This document shows positions 17,904 to 27,360 of a stretch of 64,000 nt of DNA, in pieces; the stretch's first letter is position 1, and each line of letters opens with the position of its first letter. The DNA is from Corynebacterium choanae. GTDB lineage: Bacteria; Actinomycetota; Actinomycetes; Mycobacteriales; Mycobacteriaceae. Below the pieces are notes generated by a model. It searched no databases. It saw only the letters and a program-made list of their open reading frames with translations, and was not told the origin of the DNA. Position numbers and translations under genes: made by a program. The stretch covers positions 2,542,001 through 2,606,000 of the forward strand of contig NZ_CP033896.1 of NCBI RefSeq assembly GCF_003813965.1, read 5' to 3'.

Positions 17904-19562
17904 TTAGCGGCCGGGGTTGCCGGCGAGCAGCGCATGCAGTTCCCGGCGGCTGTGGCGATCAACCTGGGCTTCAATTACGGTGATCCCAAGTCCGGTGTCG
18001 GTGACCTCGTCTAAGGTTTCGATGAGTGCTGTGACGGAGCTGACCTGCCGGTAGTCGTGGCCGAATCCGGCGACAATGGGGGCGAAGTCGATGTCGTGGG
18101 CGCAGGCGGCTACTTTTTCAAAGTGTGGCCGGTGTTCGTCAGCACCGACTTCTAATGCTTCGAAGATTGCCCCACCGTGATCGTTGGCCACCACAATGAT
18201 GAGCTGTTCGATGGGATATTCGTCAAAACCGGTGGCGAGTCCACCGATGTCGTGGAGCATGGTGAGATCACCCAGCAGCGCTATGGTGCGGGGTGCGCGG
18301 GGTTCACCGGGGGCGGTGGCTTGCACAGCTTGGGCAATACCGATGGCGTGGGAGACGTTCCCGTCGATGCCAGCTACACCGCGCTGCGCAAAGCAGGCCA
18401 CTGATTCGAATGGCAGTCCGACGAGGGCTGCGTCACGGATAGGGCTTGATGATCCAAGAAACAGTGTGTCGCCCATGGCCAGCTGGTCGGCGACCGCAGC
18501 AGCAACATGGAGCCCGGTGAATTCGGTGGATTTCGCCAGTGTTTCTTTCACCTGCTCGGCAGCAACCGACGAAGCAGCTTGGGTGTGCCGAATCCAGGTG
18601 GGGTCGCAGGTGCCGGTGACGCTGAGGGTGCTGCAATATGTGACGTTGTTGCCGTCCGGCTGCAGGGGATGCTTGTCGCTGGTAACTACCACCACCGGGA
18701 TGGTGTGCTCGGCGATGAGTGCCATCACTGGGCGGTGGAGTGTGGGGCGGCCGACCACCACGATCACCTCGGGGGCAAGGTTGATGGTGTGTTCCCCGTC
18801 GCTGATGGGGGTGCTGGCGAAATAGGGTGCGGCAAGCGGATGCACGGGATGCTCCGGGGCGGTCGCGGTGGGTTCCGCGATTGTTGGCAGGATTTCCAAC
18901 CCGGCTACAGCAGGTGCCCCGTCGCCGGCGATGACCAGCACCCGCTTCGACACGTCCAGCGTGTAGTGGCCATAGTTGTTGGTGTGGTGGGCTACCGTCA
19001 CCGGTGCCGGCGTGGTGGTTTCCACCGGCGTAGTGCCAAGCAGCGGCAGGTCGAAGCGCACGTTGAGATGCCCAATGCGGGCACCAAGTAACGTGGCAAT
19101 CACCGCTTGGGCGGCGGTGACACCGCCGGCGGCGATGGCTTCCGCACTGGTGGAAAGAGTGGTTGCAACATCCCCAAACAGATGCTGCTGGTCGATGGTT
19201 TGGGACGCGCCCCGCCCCTGCAGGCGGGCAGGCCGGTCGGCGGTGATAATCAGCAGCGGGATGCTGCTCATTGCGGCTTCAATGACGGCCGGGTAACAGT
19301 TCGCACCAGCTGTCCCGGAGGTCACCACCACCGGCACGACTTCCCCGCTGACTTGTGCCATGCCGAGGGCGAAAAACGCGGCGGAACGTTCATCGGCACG
19401 CACATGAACCCGCACCCGACCTTCCGCTTCAGCAGCGGCAAACGCCAGGTTCAGGGGGGCGTTCCGGGAACCGGGGCACACCACCACATCGCGGATACCT
19501 GCGGCTAGCAGCGCATCACATAAATATGCGGCAGCCTGCGGCGAAGAAGCAGTAGACATCAT
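17904..19562 (-). CDS. menD: SEPHCHC synthase (2-succinyl-5-enolpyruvyl-6-hydroxy-3-cyclohexene-1-carboxylate synthase)
   Basis: MenD is a thiamine diphosphate enzyme that joins 2-oxoglutarate and isochorismate in menaquinone synthesis. The 552 residues match family length. Visible signatures are VVVCPGSRNAPLNLAFA near residue 30, the pyrimidine-binding region with DERSAAFFALGMAQ, FLGSSSPIRDAALVGLP, and the cofactor-binding GDLTMLHDIGGLATGF near residue 430 with NDHGGAIFEAL after it. It is the same strand as menC, about 250 bases downstream. Isochorismate synthase (menF) and menH are not in the window. Confidence 0.95.
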   Translation of the reverse strand: MMSTASSPQAAAYLCDALLAAGIRDVVVCPGSRNAPLNLAFAAAEAEGRVRVHVRADERSAAFFALGMAQVSGEVVPVVVTSGTAGANCYPAVIEAAMSSIPLLIITADRPARLQGRGASQTIDQQHLFGDVATTLSTSAEAIAAGGVTAAQAVIATLLGARIGHLNVRFDLPLLGTTPVETTTPAPVTVAHHTNNYGHYTLDVSKRVLVIAGDGAPAVAGLEILPTIAEPTATAPEHPVHPLAAPYFASTPISDGEHTINLAPEVIVVVGRPTLHRPVMALIAEHTIPVVVVTSDKHPLQPDGNNVTYCSTLSVTGTCDPTWIRHTQAASSVAAEQVKETLAKSTEFTGLHVAAAVADQLAMGDTLFLGSSSPIRDAALVGLPFESVACFAQRGVAGIDGNVSHAIGIAQAVQATAPGEPRAPRTIALLGDLTMLHDIGGLATGFDEYPIEQLIIVVANDHGGAIFEALEVGADEHRPHFEKVAACAHDIDFAPIVAGFGHDYRQVSSVTALIETLDEVTDTGLGITVIEAQVDRHSRRELHALLAGNPGR

Positions 19563-19816
19563 GTGTTTGTAAATCCTTGAACTGTATATAAGAACACTGC
19601 GGGCAAGACTGCCCGGCCAAGGTGCCGAGCTGACGAATAGTACTCAGGCGGGTAAGGTTGCCGAACCGGTTGCGGTTGCCCACCCGGCGGGAAGGCCAGG
19701 CCACGGTTGCGCGAAGCACCCCAACAGCAGCGATCCACCAGGGGGTAAATCGTGTTGCACGATACCGGGTGTACCGCCAAAACCGGTATCCCCACAGCGA
19801 TCTGTCGGCAATAACT

Positions 19817-20878
19817 CTAGTGATCGGCTGGGGGCGTGGCCGCTGCGGCAAGTTGCTGCTGCAACGAAGATAGTGTTGCAGCCACATGTGACCGCCACCA
19901 GCTGGTGGTGTCCTTTGCTGCTGCGGTGCGCGCCACGGCAGCGGCCAGCACCTGCGGTGGGGTCACTGGCAAACAGCCCCCCTCAATCATGGTTGGTGCG
20001 GTGAGATCGGTAGTAAACATTGTTTGGGTGGCCAGGCCGGCAGCCCGGGAAGGAAGCAGGCTTGCTGCGACAAGTCCGCTATACATTCCCACCCCGGACT
20101 CCAGGGCAGAAGCGATTGTCACCGCGATCCCCTGCGCCGCACACAGCTGTGCCAGCGCTAACGTGCGGCGCACACCTCCCAGCGGGGCGACTTTTAACAC
20201 CACCGCATCCACTCCCCCGGAGCGCACCATCGCCGTCGGATCGTCTTCTAACCGAATTGATTCATCAGCTGCAACAGGTGTGTGAATTCCCAGTTCGCGC
20301 AGCCGCTGACGCAGGCGAATCAAATCACTGCTCGCCCGGCAGGGCTGTTCCATATATTCCAATTCGCCGAATGCTTCGGCTGCTTTGACTGCTTCGTCCA
20401 CAGTCCAGCCGCCGTTTGCATCCACCCGCAGCCGGGCATCAGGTCGCAATTGACGAATCACCGCCAGCCGGGCACAGTCGTCCTGCAGGGTTTGCCCAGG
20501 TTCGCTGACTTTCACTTTCAACGTGCCCACATCCCGGTAGCGGTCAAGCAGGGATCGGACTGCGCCAGGTTCCACTGCCGGAATAGTGCCGTTGACTGCA
20601 ACCTTGTCCCGTCCAGCAGCCGGCAGACCAAGGTAGGCGGCCTCAATTGCGCTGGCCAGCCAGGTGGCTGCCTGGGCTGGGGAATATTCCGGAAATGGAC
20701 AAAACTCGCCGATCCCTGCATCCCCGGTGATCAGCGCAACAGTGCGGGTGGTGATTCCCCGAAATTTCACCCGCATGGGAAGTTGCGCCACCTGCATGGT
20801 GTCGACCAAGTCGACAGGCCGCAGCCCCATGATGCGGTGTGTAAGTTCTTCCGGTAACGGCAGATGAGCAAACTTCAT
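19817..20878 (-). CDS. menC: o-succinylbenzoate synthase
   Basis: MenC dehydrates SHCHC to o-succinylbenzoate. The 353-residue product belongs to the enolase superfamily: the catalytic lysine lies in GTLKVKVSEPG, metal ligands follow in RVDANGGW, LEYMEQPC and VAADES, and the second lysine is in DAVVLKVAPLGGV. The start at 20876-20878 is chosen because AGGA lies 8 bases upstream and MKFAHLPLPEEL fits the family. The gene is divergent from menB, with about 200 bases between the two starts, so a shared promoter region is likely. Confidence 0.93.
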   Translation of the reverse strand: MKFAHLPLPEELTHRIMGLRPVDLVDTMQVAQLPMRVKFRGITTRTVALITGDAGIGEFCPFPEYSPAQAATWLASAIEAAYLGLPAAGRDKVAVNGTIPAVEPGAVRSLLDRYRDVGTLKVKVSEPGQTLQDDCARLAVIRQLRPDARLRVDANGGWTVDEAVKAAEAFGELEYMEQPCRASSDLIRLRQRLRELGIHTPVAADESIRLEDDPTAMVRSGGVDAVVLKVAPLGGVRRTLALAQLCAAQGIAVTIASALESGVGMYSGLVAASLLPSRAAGLATQTMFTTDLTAPTMIEGGCLPVTPPQVLAAAVARTAAAKDTTSWWRSHVAATLSSLQQQLAAAATPPADH

Positions 20879-21086
20879 ATCTGTGATCCTAGAAGGCTGC
20901 ACCACATTGTGCGGCAACCCAGCATTGCTGTCTTCAGCAAGCGGCCTGGCACATTGGCACCTGCTGATGCAGACTCATCCCCCGGTTGCCGGCAACAACA
21001 CCAGTTGGCCGGCTGTTGCTGTATTCCTGCGAACTAGTGCCCGGTGTTGGCCGGCAGGTGCACGGTCTCGGCTAGGGTATGGAGGC

Positions 21087-22025
21087 ATGGATAACGACAC
21101 AACATCACAGCCGTTTCGCCCAGAATTGTGGCAGCCAGTCGCCGGTTTTAGCGATTTAACCGATATCACCTATCACCGGCTGCGGGGGGAAGGCCGCCAA
21201 AGCGGGGTGGTGCGGGTAGCGTTCGACCGCCCCGAGGTGCGCAACGCGTTTCGGCCCCACACCGTCGATGAACTGTATCGGGTGTTGGATCATGCCCGCC
21301 GCAGTGCCGATGTCGGCTGTGTGCTGCTAACCGGTAATGGTCCGTCAGCCAAAGATGGCGGCTGGGCGTTTTGCTCTGGCGGGGATCAGCGGATTCGGGG
21401 ACGGTCAGGATACCGCTACGCGGAGGGGGAAACCGTCGATACGGTAGACACTGCCCGGGAGCAGGCAGAAGGCGGCCGGCTCCACATTCTGGAGGTGCAG
21501 CGACTCATCCGCACCATGCCGAAAGTGGTGATCTGTTTGGTCAACGGCTGGGCAGCGGGCGGCGGCCATTCGCTGCATGTGGTGTGTGACCTCACCTTGG
21601 CGTCCCGGGAACATGCCCGGTTTAAACAAACTGATGCCGATGTGGGTTCGTTTGATGCCGGCTACGGTTCAGCGTTGTTGGCTCGCCAAGTAGGGCAAAA
21701 ATTTGCCCGCGAAATCTTCTTTTTAGGCCGCACCTACGATGCGCAAACCATGTATGAGATGGGGGCGGTCAACGAGGTGGTTGACCATGCTGAGCTGGAA
21801 AATGTGGGCATTGAGTGGGCAAAAATGATTCTCGGGAAGTCCCCGACGGCGCAGCGCATGTTGAAGTTTGCGTTCAATTTGGCTGACGATGGGATCGCCG
21901 GTCAGCAGGTGTTTGCCGGGGAGGCAACCCGCCTTGCCTATATGACTGACGAGGCTGTGGAAGGCCGGGATTCCTTTTTAGAGAAACGCGACCCTGACTG
22001 GTCGGCGTTCCCCTACTACTACTAG
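21087..22025 (+). CDS. menB: 1,4-dihydroxy-2-naphthoyl-CoA synthase
   Basis: MenB closes the second ring of the naphthoquinone from o-succinylbenzoyl-CoA. The 312-residue crotonase-fold enzyme starts at an ATG with GGAGG immediately upstream (21081-21085). It carries DRPEVRNAFRPHTVDEL, the oxyanion-hole region AFCSGGDQRIRGRSGY, and the SFDAGYGSALLARQVG segment with the residues that bind the aromatic ring. The last residues (DPDWSAFPYYY) match the conserved MenB C-terminus. menE starts 46 bases downstream on the same strand, so the two form an operon that runs opposite to menC. Confidence 0.96.
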   Translation: MDNDTTSQPFRPELWQPVAGFSDLTDITYHRLRGEGRQSGVVRVAFDRPEVRNAFRPHTVDELYRVLDHARRSADVGCVLLTGNGPSAKDGGWAFCSGGDQRIRGRSGYRYAEGETVDTVDTAREQAEGGRLHILEVQRLIRTMPKVVICLVNGWAAGGGHSLHVVCDLTLASREHARFKQTDADVGSFDAGYGSALLARQVGQKFAREIFFLGRTYDAQTMYEMGAVNEVVDHAELENVGIEWAKMILGKSPTAQRMLKFAFNLADDGIAGQQVFAGEATRLAYMTDEAVEGRDSFLEKRDPDWSAFPYYY

Positions 22026-22071
22026 GTTGTTGCATGCTTGCCGCAGCGAAAACCTGGAAGGTGAATATGTC

Positions 22072-23271
22072 ATGACTCGGATTCTTCGCACCCTGCCGTG
22101 CGATCCGCAGCAGATTGCCGACTTGTGTCGGGCTGTGGAGCAGGTGCTCTCAGGCGAATTGTCGGTGGTACCGGTTCCGGCCGGGTTGGATCGGGTAAGT
22201 GTGGAGCGAGGGGTAGTGCTGCGGCAGGCGCTAGGTATCGGCCAGCCGATCGATCCAGCCATCGGGTTGGTGATTCCAACTTCTGGTTCGACAGGTACCC
22301 CGAAAGGGGCACAGTTGACAGCAGCGAATGTGCAGGCTGCAGTGGCAGCACAGGCCGCCTGGTGTGGCGGCCATAGTCACTGGTTGGCGTGTTTGCCGCT
22401 GTATCACATTGCCGGGTTTGGGATTGTGCAGCGCACTGTGGTGGGGGGTACCGCTCTCGAAGTGATGGATGTCAGCGACGGGTTTGATCCGCACCGGTTT
22501 GTCACCCACACGCAGGCGCTACAGCAGCGGATTGCCGGCTGCACGAATCAGCGAATGATGGTTTCGGTAGTGCCGCTGCAGTTAGCGAAACTGCTCACCT
22601 CGGTGGCGACGATTGATGCATTGCGTGAGTATTCGGCGGTGCTGGTTGGCGGTGGCCGGATTGATCCGGCGTTATTGGAGACTTGCCGGAAGCTGCACAT
22701 CACTGTGGTGAGCACCTATGGTTCCTCGGAGACCACCGGCGGGGTGGTGTATAACGGGTTTGCGTTGCCGGGGGTTTCCCTCGAGATCGACGATGATGAA
22801 CAGATTTGGGTGAGTGGACCGACTGTGGCCAACGGCTGGCGGGGGGTTGCCGATGCGGCAGCGTTTCACAGTCGGCCGGGCTGGTATGCCACCGGTGATC
22901 GGGGATATTTCGACGACGACGGTGCCCTGGTGGTCACCGGCAGGTTGGATAATGTCATTGATACCGGGGGGTTAAAAATTCAGCCGGAGCTCCTTGAGCA
23001 GCAGCTTCTTACCTGCACCGGGGTGGATGCGGCCGCTATTGTGGGGTTGCCGGATGCGAAATTTGGGCATGTGTTGGCGTGTGCCTATCACGGTGACGCG
23101 CATCCTTTGTCGCTGGTTGCCGCGTTTGAGGATCTTCCCCGCTGGCAGCTGCCAAAGGTGATGGTGCCGGTCGATCCATGGCCGGTGACCGGTCCGGGGA
23201 AAACTGATCGGGCGGCAATAACCCGGCTGCTTGCCGAAGAATATGCCCGTGTGCAGAACCAGCAACGATAA
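22072..23271 (+). CDS. menE: o-succinylbenzoate-CoA ligase
   Basis: MenE activates o-succinylbenzoate with ATP and CoA. The 399-residue product is an ANL-family adenylating enzyme: the AMP-binding P-loop is LVIPTSGSTGTPKGAQLT, followed by VSTYGSSETTGGVVYNG (A5) and YATGDRGYFDDDGALVVTGR (A7/A8), with the C-terminal catalytic lysine in TGPGKTDRAAI. The length is short for the superfamily but usual for actinobacterial MenE. The ATG at 22072 is preferred because GGAAGG lies about 10 bases upstream. It is co-oriented with menB and followed by a tandem-repeat region before menA. Confidence 0.92.
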   Translation: MTRILRTLPCDPQQIADLCRAVEQVLSGELSVVPVPAGLDRVSVERGVVLRQALGIGQPIDPAIGLVIPTSGSTGTPKGAQLTAANVQAAVAAQAAWCGGHSHWLACLPLYHIAGFGIVQRTVVGGTALEVMDVSDGFDPHRFVTHTQALQQRIAGCTNQRMMVSVVPLQLAKLLTSVATIDALREYSAVLVGGGRIDPALLETCRKLHITVVSTYGSSETTGGVVYNGFALPGVSLEIDDDEQIWVSGPTVANGWRGVADAAAFHSRPGWYATGDRGYFDDDGALVVTGRLDNVIDTGGLKIQPELLEQQLLTCTGVDAAAIVGLPDAKFGHVLACAYHGDAHPLSLVAAFEDLPRWQLPKVMVPVDPWPVTGPGKTDRAAITRLLAEEYARVQNQQR

Positions 23272-23360
23272 ACAACGATAAACAACTATCAGTGCCCATC
23301 ATTTCCCTATCAGCAAGTTGTTCCGCTAAGAAGTAGCCACCAGAAGACCCTGGTTACAGG

Positions 23361-23412
23361 GTTACCTCGTGGAGTTACCTCGTGGGGTGGCCTTGTGGAG
23401 TTGCCTTGTTAG
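23361..23412. repeat. four degenerate 13-bp tandem copies upstream of menA
   Basis: The unit gttacctcgtgga occurs at 23361, then gttacctcgtggg, gtggccttgtgga and gttgccttgttag follow without gaps. The array ends 94 bases before the menA start codon. Confidence 0.75.
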
Positions 23413-23506
23413 CTTTGCTGCGTGTGGCCTTGGCTACCCAAGCTGCGGCGGGCGTGATCCCTTCGGCAAGAACACGTTGGGGGCAGCGTTGTTTACACTA
23501 TCTGGC

Positions 23507-24460
23507 ATGGAATCACCGCAGTCGTCATCCACAAGTTCCTCTGCTGCTGCCCGCATTGCCACATCCTCCGGCGGGGGCTCGTCGGCGTCGGCTGCTGACT
23601 GGTGGCAGGCCGCCCGGCCACACACGTGGCCGAATGCGTTCGCTCCGGTGATCGCCGGGCTGGGTGCGGCGGCCGCTATCACTGGCGGGGTGGATCTGGT
23701 TCGTGCCGTATTAGCACTGGTTGTTGCGTTGGCACTGATTATCGGGGTGAACTTTGCTAATGATTACTCCGACGGGATTCGTGGCACCGACGGGGCTGAT
23801 CGTACCGGCCCGGGACGGCTTGTTGGCAGCGGCAAAGCTGCTCCGGGGGCGGTGCGTAACGCTGCGTTTGTCGCGTTTGGGGTGGCTGGTGTCGCCGGGT
23901 TCTTGTTAAGTGCAATCACCAGTTTTTGGCTTGTTTTGATCGGGCTGTGTTGTGTGGCGGCGGCATGGGGATATACCGGCGGCAAGAACCCGTATGGTTA
24001 TCGCGGCTTCGGGGAATTTGCAGTGTTTGTGTTCTTCGGTTTGGTGGCGGTGCTTGGCACCGAGTTCACCCAGGCACATACGCTCAGCTGGGCGGGAGTT
24101 GCGTTAGCCACCACAGTGGGGGCAATGAGTGCATCGGTGAATTTGGTGAATAATCTGCGGGATATTCCCACCGATGCGGCAAGTGGAAAAATCACCTTAG
24201 CGGTTCGTCTGGGGGATGCCCGCACCCGGCTGCTGTACGTCGCTTTCCAGGTGATCGCCTATGTCGGTGTGGTGGTGGCCGCAAGCCAGCACGGGGTGGG
24301 TGTGTTAGCTGCTTTCGCAGCCCTGCCGGTGTCGTTTGCTGCTGCCCTGCCGGTGGTTCGGGGGGCGAAAGGCAAAGCGCTTATTCCGGTGTTGGGGCTT
24401 ACCGGCAAGGCGATGCTTGGAGTGGCTGTGATTGCTGCGATAGCGCTGTATCTCAGCTAG
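23507..24460 (+). CDS. menA: 1,4-dihydroxy-2-naphthoate polyprenyltransferase
   Basis: MenA attaches the polyprenyl tail to DHNA at the membrane, giving demethylmenaquinone. The 317-residue UbiA-family protein has about eight membrane helices and the two Asp-rich motifs: [21 protein letters not shown] near residue 85 and [22 protein letters not shown] near residue 210. An N-terminal Ser/Ala-rich stretch of about 30 residues precedes the conserved [15 protein letters not shown]. The ATG at 23507 is chosen because the longer frame runs through the tandem repeats at 23361-23412, which are unlikely to be coding. It follows menE on the same strand after 235 bases. Confidence 0.94.
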   Translation: MESPQSSSTSSSAAARIATSSGGGSSASAADWWQAARPHTWPNAFAPVIAGLGAAAAITGGVDLVRAVLALVVALALIIGVNFANDYSDGIRGTDGADRTGPGRLVGSGKAAPGAVRNAAFVAFGVAGVAGFLLSAITSFWLVLIGLCCVAAAWGYTGGKNPYGYRGFGEFAVFVFFGLVAVLGTEFTQAHTLSWAGVALATTVGAMSASVNLVNNLRDIPTDAASGKITLAVRLGDARTRLLYVAFQVIAYVGVVVAASQHGVGVLAAFAALPVSFAAALPVVRGAKGKALIPVLGLTGKAMLGVAVIAAIALYLS

Positions 24461-24680
24461 GCGCTGTTCCCCCCGGTGGTGAAAAATAAGCACAGCGGCA
24501 AGCAACGACGGCACCTGCTGCCCCCAATAGGTGAGCGCCAAACACTGCTGTGCCGTGCAACGATATGTGCGCACGCCTGGGCGGCTTTCACAGGTGTTCA
24601 CACGGCTGTCGTGTTCACCCGGATGCGATTACTGCCGGCCGCCCACGGTTTTAGCTTGTGCACACCGGTTGCTTGGCGGA

Positions 24681-24998
24681 TTATTCCTCGCGGCCGGCGA
24701 TCTGTTGCTGTACCCAGGCACGATGGGCTTTACGCTGCTCCCCCCACGTCGCCAACTCTTGGGTGACCCGGGCTCGCAATGATTGGAACACAAAAAACGA
24801 CAACGGGAACGTGACGATCAGGGCAAGGAGCGCCGACATGAGCAGCGGCACCGGGGTGCCGAACAGGCCGGCGAGCACAGCAATGATGAGCCAAAGCCCA
24901 AGAAACAACCCGATTCGGGCGACAGTGTAGAGGGCAAGATCCCGCCAGGGGCGTCGCCCCGGATCAGCAACTGGTGCAACTACTTCGTTGTTTTCCAC
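24681..24998 (-). CDS. DUF4229 domain membrane protein
   Basis: About 105 residues with two adjacent membrane helices (RIGLFLGLWLIIAVLAG and LLMSALLALIVTFPLSFFVF) and a basic C-terminal tail matching DUF4229 (LRARVTQELATWGEQRKAHRAW). The GTG at 24996-24998 is used; a TTG at 25034 would add 12 residues, and neither has a strong ribosome binding site. DUF4229 proteins are small, of unknown function, and often sit beside menaquinone genes in Corynebacterium and Mycobacterium. It converges with menA. Confidence 0.8.
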   Translation of the reverse strand: MENNEVVAPVADPGRRPWRDLALYTVARIGLFLGLWLIIAVLAGLFGTPVPLLMSALLALIVTFPLSFFVFQSLRARVTQELATWGEQRKAHRAWVQQQIAGREE

Positions 24999-25204
24999 AA
25001 CGGTTAAGCGTACCTGCGATCGGCAAATGAGCAACTACCCGCAGCTATCCTGCACTGCCCGCATCCCGTTTCGCCTATTGCCCGCCGCGCCGCAACCACC
25101 ACACGACGATTCGCCGGCCGCTATACTTCCACGGTAACTCGTGTTGCATCCCTGCCGCCGAGAAGCACTTAAGAACATTCCCCTCATCGCAAAGATAAGG
25201 CACC

Positions 25205-25606
25205 ATGGGTCGTCTCCTGCTTGTTTTGCTCATCGTTGTCACAGTGATTGTGCTGTATCGGGCGTTTGGCCCCCACACCTTCCAACGCAACGCCATACAC
25301 ACTGCTGAACCGGTGATTAAAGGCCCCGACGATGACGGCGAGTTTATTTGGAAACTCGAAAAAGAACGTTTCAAGCAGCAGCGTGCCCGTGAGCTTGCCG
25401 AACAGCAAGCGCAAGAGCGCAAACTTCGCCAGCAACGCCTTGCTGAGTTGCGTCGCCAGCAAGCAACCGGCAGCACCCCACCGGGGGCGAAACCCGGCGA
25501 CACCCCCTCACCCAAATCAAGTGACACTCCACCGGCGAAACCTGGGAACACACCGAACACCACTCCCGGGGACACAACTGACTCTTCGGCCACCCCGCAG
25601 GAGTAG
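25205..25606 (+). CDS. hypothetical single-pass membrane protein
   Basis: The 133-residue product begins with one membrane helix (LLLVLLIVVTVIVLYRAF), then a Gln/Arg-rich segment predicted to be a coiled coil (about residues 50-90, for example ERFKQQRARELAEQQAQERK), and ends in a Pro/Thr/Ser-rich disordered tail containing several PGDT/PGNT units. An AAGG lies 4 bases before the ATG. I do not recognise a family. It is divergent from the DUF4229 gene and followed by a GC-rich hairpin. Confidence 0.65.
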   Translation: MGRLLLVLLIVVTVIVLYRAFGPHTFQRNAIHTAEPVIKGPDDDGEFIWKLEKERFKQQRARELAEQQAQERKLRQQRLAELRRQQATGSTPPGAKPGDTPSPKSSDTPPAKPGNTPNTTPGDTTDSSATPQE

Positions 25607-25949
25607 CCACCAAAATCGGCAAACAATCTCCGGGGGATAGCGACAGCGCTGTCCCCTCGACTGTGGCGCTGCTGTGGTGGCTGTCGCACACGGGGATGCA
25701 CTGGCTGCTGCACAGCATGCTGCAGTAGCAGGCGAGGAAGCGAACACGCCATCACCCCATCGCCCCACCGAACCCGGCTGTTTCCTAGTCTCTGCGACTT
25801 CCGGCAGGTAAAAACCACACTCAACCACACGTGCAGCCCTAACAAACCGTGTTTTTCGCCAGTGGCGGACAAACCATGGTGCGGCAGCAACCAATACTCA
25901 CCAACAAGTCTGGTTAGGTTTGCCTTATTTTTACGGTATTGTAGTGGGC
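25607..25949. other. intergenic region with a hairpin
   Basis: A 10-bp stem with one G-U pair and a four-base loop (25633-25656) lies 27 bases after the preceding stop codon but has no T-run, so it is only a possible terminator. The rest holds no gene; the promoter of the ArsR-type gene is at its right end. Confidence 0.45.
25937..25949 (+). promoter_or_regulatory. probable -10 element of a leaderless ArsR-family gene
   Basis: TATTGT at 25937-25942 is spaced so that transcription would begin at or beside the ATG at 25950, and no ribosome binding site precedes that ATG. Leaderless mRNAs are common in Corynebacterium. The -35 is unclear. Confidence 0.4.
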
Positions 25950-26300
25950 ATGAGTGAGATGCCCCACGAGCCGCGTACGGTTGCCGCCACCAACCAGCTG
26001 GGACCAAACCCGGCCTGCCGGATTGAAGACATCGGCGACCATGCAGTTGAGATGTTTAAAACCCTGGGCGACCCCACCCGCCTGCAGCTGCTTTATACCA
26101 TTGCCGCGGCCGCCGACACCGGGATCTGCTCCCACGGCCTTGCAGAGTCGTTAAACATTACTGCACCGACGGTCACCCACCACATGAAAAAACTTATCAA
26201 CGTCGGCCTTGTGCATCGGGAACCGCGCGGCAAATGGGCGTACTACACAGTCAATACCGAAGACTTCCAGCGGATCCACAACCTGATCGCCCAAATCTGA
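25950..26300 (+). CDS. ArsR/SmtB-family winged-helix transcriptional regulator
   Basis: The 116-residue protein has the ArsR fold: FKTLGDPTRLQLLYTI begins the DNA-binding domain, the recognition helix is ESLNITAPTVTHHMKKL, and the wing is HREPRGKWAYYTV. Cysteines C23 and C60 (in GICSHGLAESL, the position where ArsR and CadC proteins carry metal ligands) could form a sensing site, but the classical ELCVCDL motif is absent. No metal-transport gene is adjacent, so the inducer and targets are not evident. ArsR proteins are usually repressors that leave DNA when the ligand binds. Confidence 0.88.
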   Translation: MSEMPHEPRTVAATNQLGPNPACRIEDIGDHAVEMFKTLGDPTRLQLLYTIAAAADTGICSHGLAESLNITAPTVTHHMKKLINVGLVHREPRGKWAYYTVNTEDFQRIHNLIAQI

Positions 26301-26420
26301 CGGCTGCCACCGATCCTTGCGGCGGCTTGCCACAGTCGCAGCATTAACCACCACGCACATCCAGCAGGCGCCACAAGTTAGCACCGACCGATTACTGCAC
26401 CAGCTGGGACGTACCAGGGT

Positions 26421-27293
26421 TTAGTGACGCCCCCGCTGCAGCAACCCCAGCAGATAATCCCCATATCCCGATTTGGTTAACGCTTCCGCCTGCGCCCGTA
26501 GCGCCGCATCGTCAATAAACCCCATTCGCCAGGCCACCTCCTCAGGGCAGCCAATCTTCAACCCTTGCCGCTGCTCAATTGTGCGCACAAAATCACCAGC
26601 TGCCAGCAGCAAATCAACCGTTCCCGTATCCAACCAGGCGGTGCCCCGCGGCAACACATCAACCCGAAGTTTGCCGCGGCGTAAATATTCCGAATTCACA
26701 TCGGTGATCTCAAGCTCACCCCGCGCCGAAGGGGTGAGCTGTTTTGCAATATCAACCACCGCATTGTCGTAAAAATACAGCCCCGGCACCGCATAGTGGG
26801 TGCGCGGCGACTCGGGTTTTTCCACCAGCGAAGTAACAATCCCCTCATCGTTGAAATCCACCACCCCGTAAGCGGTCGGATCAGCAACCCAATAGGCAAA
26901 AATCGCCGCCCCATCAATCGTGGTGAACTGCCGCAGCTGCGTACCAAGACCGGCACCATAGAAAATATTGTCCCCCAGCACCAACGCCACAGCATCGTCC
27001 CCAATATGCTCTTCGGCAAGAAGGAACGCCTCTGCTAACCCATTCGGTGACTCCTGCACAAGAAACGTCAGCCGCACCCCAAATTGGGAGCCATCCCCCA
27101 GCAGCCGACGAAATTGGTCAGCATCCTTAGGGGTGGTGATCACCGCAATATCGGTGATACCAGCAAGCATCAGGGTGGACAGCGGATAATAAATCATCGG
27201 CTTGTCATAGATAGGCACCAGCTGTTTACTCACCCCAAGCGTGATCGGATACAGTCTGCTCCCCGTTCCGCCCGCTAAAATAATGCCTTTCAA
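26421..27293 (-). CDS. rmlA: glucose-1-phosphate thymidylyltransferase
   Basis: RmlA makes dTDP-glucose, the first step toward dTDP-L-rhamnose, which links arabinogalactan to peptidoglycan in this group. The 290-residue product opens with the nucleotidyltransferase motif [17 protein letters not shown] followed by [21 protein letters not shown], and has [14 protein letters not shown] and [17 protein letters not shown] further on, all typical of RmlA. The length is standard. It is downstream of rmlC on the same strand with a 67-base gap, so rmlB, rmlC and rmlA read in that order. Confidence 0.95.
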   Translation of the reverse strand: MKGIILAGGTGSRLYPITLGVSKQLVPIYDKPMIYYPLSTLMLAGITDIAVITTPKDADQFRRLLGDGSQFGVRLTFLVQESPNGLAEAFLLAEEHIGDDAVALVLGDNIFYGAGLGTQLRQFTTIDGAAIFAYWVADPTAYGVVDFNDEGIVTSLVEKPESPRTHYAVPGLYFYDNAVVDIAKQLTPSARGELEITDVNSEYLRRGKLRVDVLPRGTAWLDTGTVDLLLAAGDFVRTIEQRQGLKIGCPEEVAWRMGFIDDAALRAQAEALTKSGYGDYLLGLLQRGRH

Positions 27294-27360
27294 CAGCGCT
27301 TCCTTTTCTCCTACCAGCGATCATCCACAAACTCGCCGGAATGTCACCTGCTCCTGCCTG

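Noticed and set aside
23369..23506. Extended N-terminus of menA
   Set aside because: It would translate the 13-bp tandem repeats; the ATG at 23507 precedes the conserved sequence.
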